From positions 2,797,501 through 2,861,500 of the forward strand of contig NC_091971.1 of the NCBI RefSeq assembly GCF_036711975.1: a DNA stretch of 64,000 nucleotides, given 5' to 3'. The stretch is from Onthophagus taurus (taxonomy: Eukaryota > Arthropoda > Insecta > Coleoptera > Scarabaeidae). The translations under genes and the position numbers were made by a program. Positions 61,718 to 64,000 of this stretch are shown here, piece after piece (the stretch's first letter is position 1; each line of letters begins with the position of its first letter). Below the pieces are notes generated by a model. It worked only from the letters and a program-made list of their open reading frames with translations. It made no database searches and was not told where the DNA came from.

Positions 61718-61994
61718 CACTCCAGCAGTCGTGTGTCCGGTTACTACAAGAGTGGGCGCATGTCATCTCTTAGATGACTTTTCAATGCATGCAAAATTTA
61801 TATTTATTTTTCTATGATGCTAAAGTATTAACATGTTAGTCCAGGCCCACTGTCTATGTCATCTCTTAGATGACTTTACAATGCATGCAAAATTTATATT
61901 TATTTTTCTATGATGCAAAAGCATTAACAGGTTAGTCCAGGCAGACTGTCTACGTCATCTTTTAGGTCTTAGATGATATGCGACTGTTGGAGTG
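61718..61994. mobile_element. 277 bp MITE with TTAA flanks (piggyBac type)
   Basis: TTAA lies at both ends (61714-61717, 61995-61998). Inside it are inverted ends CACTCCAGCAGTCG and, from the other side, CACTCCAACAGTCG (13 of 14 match). The interior has two tandem copies of ~104 bp, each starting GTCATCTCTTAGATGAC (itself a palindrome) and containing AATGCATGCAAAATTTATAT, plus a partial third. There is no ORF. TTAA duplication points to piggyBac-like mobilisation. Confidence 0.75.
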
Positions 61995-61998
61995 TTAA

Positions 61999-63430
61999 GA
62001 ATACATACCAACTTAAATATTTTTAAATATTTGAAAATTACTTTACCGTATTTTCGTTGAATTCTTAAAATTTTTTTGCATATTACAACAACGGTACGTT
62101 TCATCTTTTGTAATATTTTTTTGTATTTATTTTCTTAACTTTCTTATATACATACATTACGCTTTTGTACCAAAGGTATTTTCCGTCTCTCTTACACGGA
62201 TAATAAATCGCCGTCGAGATTCCCGGCTTTCGATCTGATCGCGGATAACGTATCATCGGCATCGTCAACGAATAACTCCCCATCGTTCGTCCGTTCGGCG
62301 GCGGCCCCGGGGGCCACGCGGAAAGACGTCGAACGTAGCCGTGGGTCAGAGGTCATCCGATGGTCATTGTGCGTATACGAAAATTTTTTGGGCGGGTACG
62401 CGAAAAATAATAAACGGATTAATGCGCCGTGTATGAATTACAACAACCGTTTTTTTCCGTCGACGTCGAGCCGAAAGAACCGAGGAGATCGTTTTTATAC
62501 GGTTTAATATCCCGTGCCTAATGTCCGGCGGGAGAGGAAAATTTTTCCGTAATTTTCGTACCCAAAGCCACATCGGCTTCGCTGATTTAAGAAGACGTTC
62601 GTAGAAAAGCCGCTATATTCGAAGATTTTTTTAATCATTTTTTTAGAGGTTTAAAGGTGACGGTTATGACCCGTAAATACCGTTAAATTTTTCTTAAAAT
62701 AAAACATCTTTTTATAAAATTAACTAATTATAGGGTAGGAAGTGATAATAAGAAAATTTGTAAATTTCTTATTCATAAATTTTTTTCAATAAAATAGTCA
62801 TAAATAATTATTTATTTAAAAAGTCATGAAAATCGTTAAGAACCGTTACGCGAATCTTTTGTTAACACGTCACTTTAGGAGGTCAGCACAAAAGACAAGA
62901 AATTACTCAAACCGACGATAAAAATTTATTGGCCACACGAAAGTGCGGTTTATCAACAACGGCGCGGAGCGTGGTTTCAGAGAAGAAAAAAGAGAAAATA
63001 AGAGGAGAAAAGGGGCAATAAAATTGTGCGGTGGGCAAGGAACGAGGAGGAGAGAAACATAGCGGTACAACAACGCCAACAACAAAGGACGACCCGGAGC
63101 CGATAACTCGAAACGAACATAAATAATTGGGCAAATTTAATAAACAAAGTAACGGTTTGATTACAAGTACGCATTAAAAGCCGTTTTCGTATGCAAGAAA
63201 CGGTGTCGGGCATAATTCAAAGTCGTCTTCTTCGACTTGCTCAGTATACACCCCGCCCGTGTATAATTAAAAATTAATTTTATACCGCATTTTCAATTTT
63301 ATCTTTTTTAGGCATTTTTTTGGGGATATTCATTTTTTCTTATTTATTAAACTTTTACCTTATCATTTTCTCTTATAAAAGATACAACAATACATCCCAT
63401 ACTATAATATTATTTTCTCTTTTTAGATAC
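61999..63430. other. Non-coding DNA with a CpG-rich patch
   Basis: 62180-62600 is CpG-rich (for example CGGCGGCGGCCCCGGGGGCC at 62295-62314) and stands out from flanking AT-rich DNA. 62940-63110 is purine-rich on the + strand. No ORF here has a recognisable domain. Confidence 0.4.
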
Positions 63431-63444
63431 CTTTAAGGATAGAC

Positions 63445-63710
63445 CAATCAATCTGCTTCAAACAAGGACACTCAAGAAGCCATCAAATCCAGAGATTAGT
63501 CGACTCGATAGAGGTTGGTTTTGAAAATAAAATGTACATAACAGCGCTGTTCCTGGATATCACGCAGGCTTTTGAAGTATCTTGGAGTACACCCAGACAC
63601 AAGACTGAGTTGATAGGACAATACAGGATCACAGAGCCAAAATCTGCATTCTACGGTTGCTGAATCTCCCAACCCTCTTATATCGAGCATAACAAGCATC
63701 AACGAAATAT
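63445..63710 (+). pseudogene. Jockey-type reverse transcriptase fragment, decayed
   Basis: One frame reads QSICFKQGHSRSHQIQRLVD, SIEVGFENKMYITALFLDIT and QAFE, then shifts to WSTPRHKTELIG. It matches the reverse transcriptase start: the FGFRxGHS block, then a xALFLDxxxAFD motif with the first catalytic aspartate. Only the first fingers/palm part remains, and it is broken near 63575. Confidence 0.75.
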
Positions 63711-64000
63711 TTTGCTTCTTTAAGCATTTAGGATTAAACGCAGGTTTGTCACAAACATTTTTTTTGTATTTCGTTGATCATCTCGCAAGGACAAGACATT
63801 TAACTAAATCATGTTGATCATTTTCTCATATTTGTGGAAAAAATATATAAAATGAATGCATTTCTAAAGGTATGTTTAAGTAGAAATAGTTCAAGACCAA
63901 AAGAGTTTGATTAGAGTCCTAAGGCTTTAATGATAAATTAATTGTATGTAATTTGCAAAATTCAAATCACGTCTTTTCTTCGTTTCCACAAAAAAAAAAA

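Overview
The window is nuclear DNA of a holometabolous insect, most likely a beetle. The AT-rich introns are spliced with GT/AG boundaries, the protein-coding genes are clearly insect orthologues, and there are several families of non-LTR retrotransposon debris. TTGGG pentamer tracts flank a SART/TRAS-like retroelement fragment. TTGGG is, as I recall, a telomere repeat known from some beetles, so the beetle assignment is an inference.

Layout. 1-1960: 3' end of Suppressor of Hairless (Su(H), + strand; its last two coding exons) and its 3' UTR. 1960-6055: an AT-rich satellite, about 22 copies of a ~181 bp unit. 6053-8345: two nearly identical 7SL (SRP) RNA genes, + strand, 1.9 kb apart, each with a conserved 5' flank and a T6 terminator. 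9912-31469: the complete coding part of myosin VIIa (crinkled), - strand, ten coding exons that join in frame to 2167 residues. Its introns hold most of the repeats: a 1.7 kb array of long palindromes; an 8.6 kb intron with a nested TIR transposon in an RTE-like endonuclease fragment, a 1.8 kb minisatellite, and retroelement fragments bordered by TTGGG repeats; and a ~189 bp tandem array. 36891-40308: slowmo (PRELI-domain lipid transfer protein), + strand, head to head with the upstream end of myosin VIIa. 43067-45193: midway/DGAT1, - strand, six exons, 489 residues.

45.2-64 kb has no gene I can name. It is a mosaic of AT-rich DNA and CpG-rich patches that resembles regulatory DNA of a developmental gene. 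It also holds a ~724 bp tandem duplication, two more copies of the palindromic family, a TTAA-flanked MITE, retroelement tails and one plausible but unproven short first coding exon.

The genes are not a pathway. Su(H) is the DNA-binding effector of Notch signalling, myosin VIIa is an actin motor of bristles, hairs and auditory cells, slowmo moves phospholipid in mitochondria, DGAT1 makes triacylglycerol at the ER, and 7SL RNA is the scaffold of the signal recognition particle. As I recall, Su(H) and crinkled are also close neighbours in Drosophila, so that pairing may be old synteny. The most notable structural points are the palindrome family at two distant loci, the TTGGG/SART-like relic inside a gene, the AATT-flanked TIR element whose pre-insertion site can be read from the disrupted ORF, and the duplicated 7SL genes beside a satellite.
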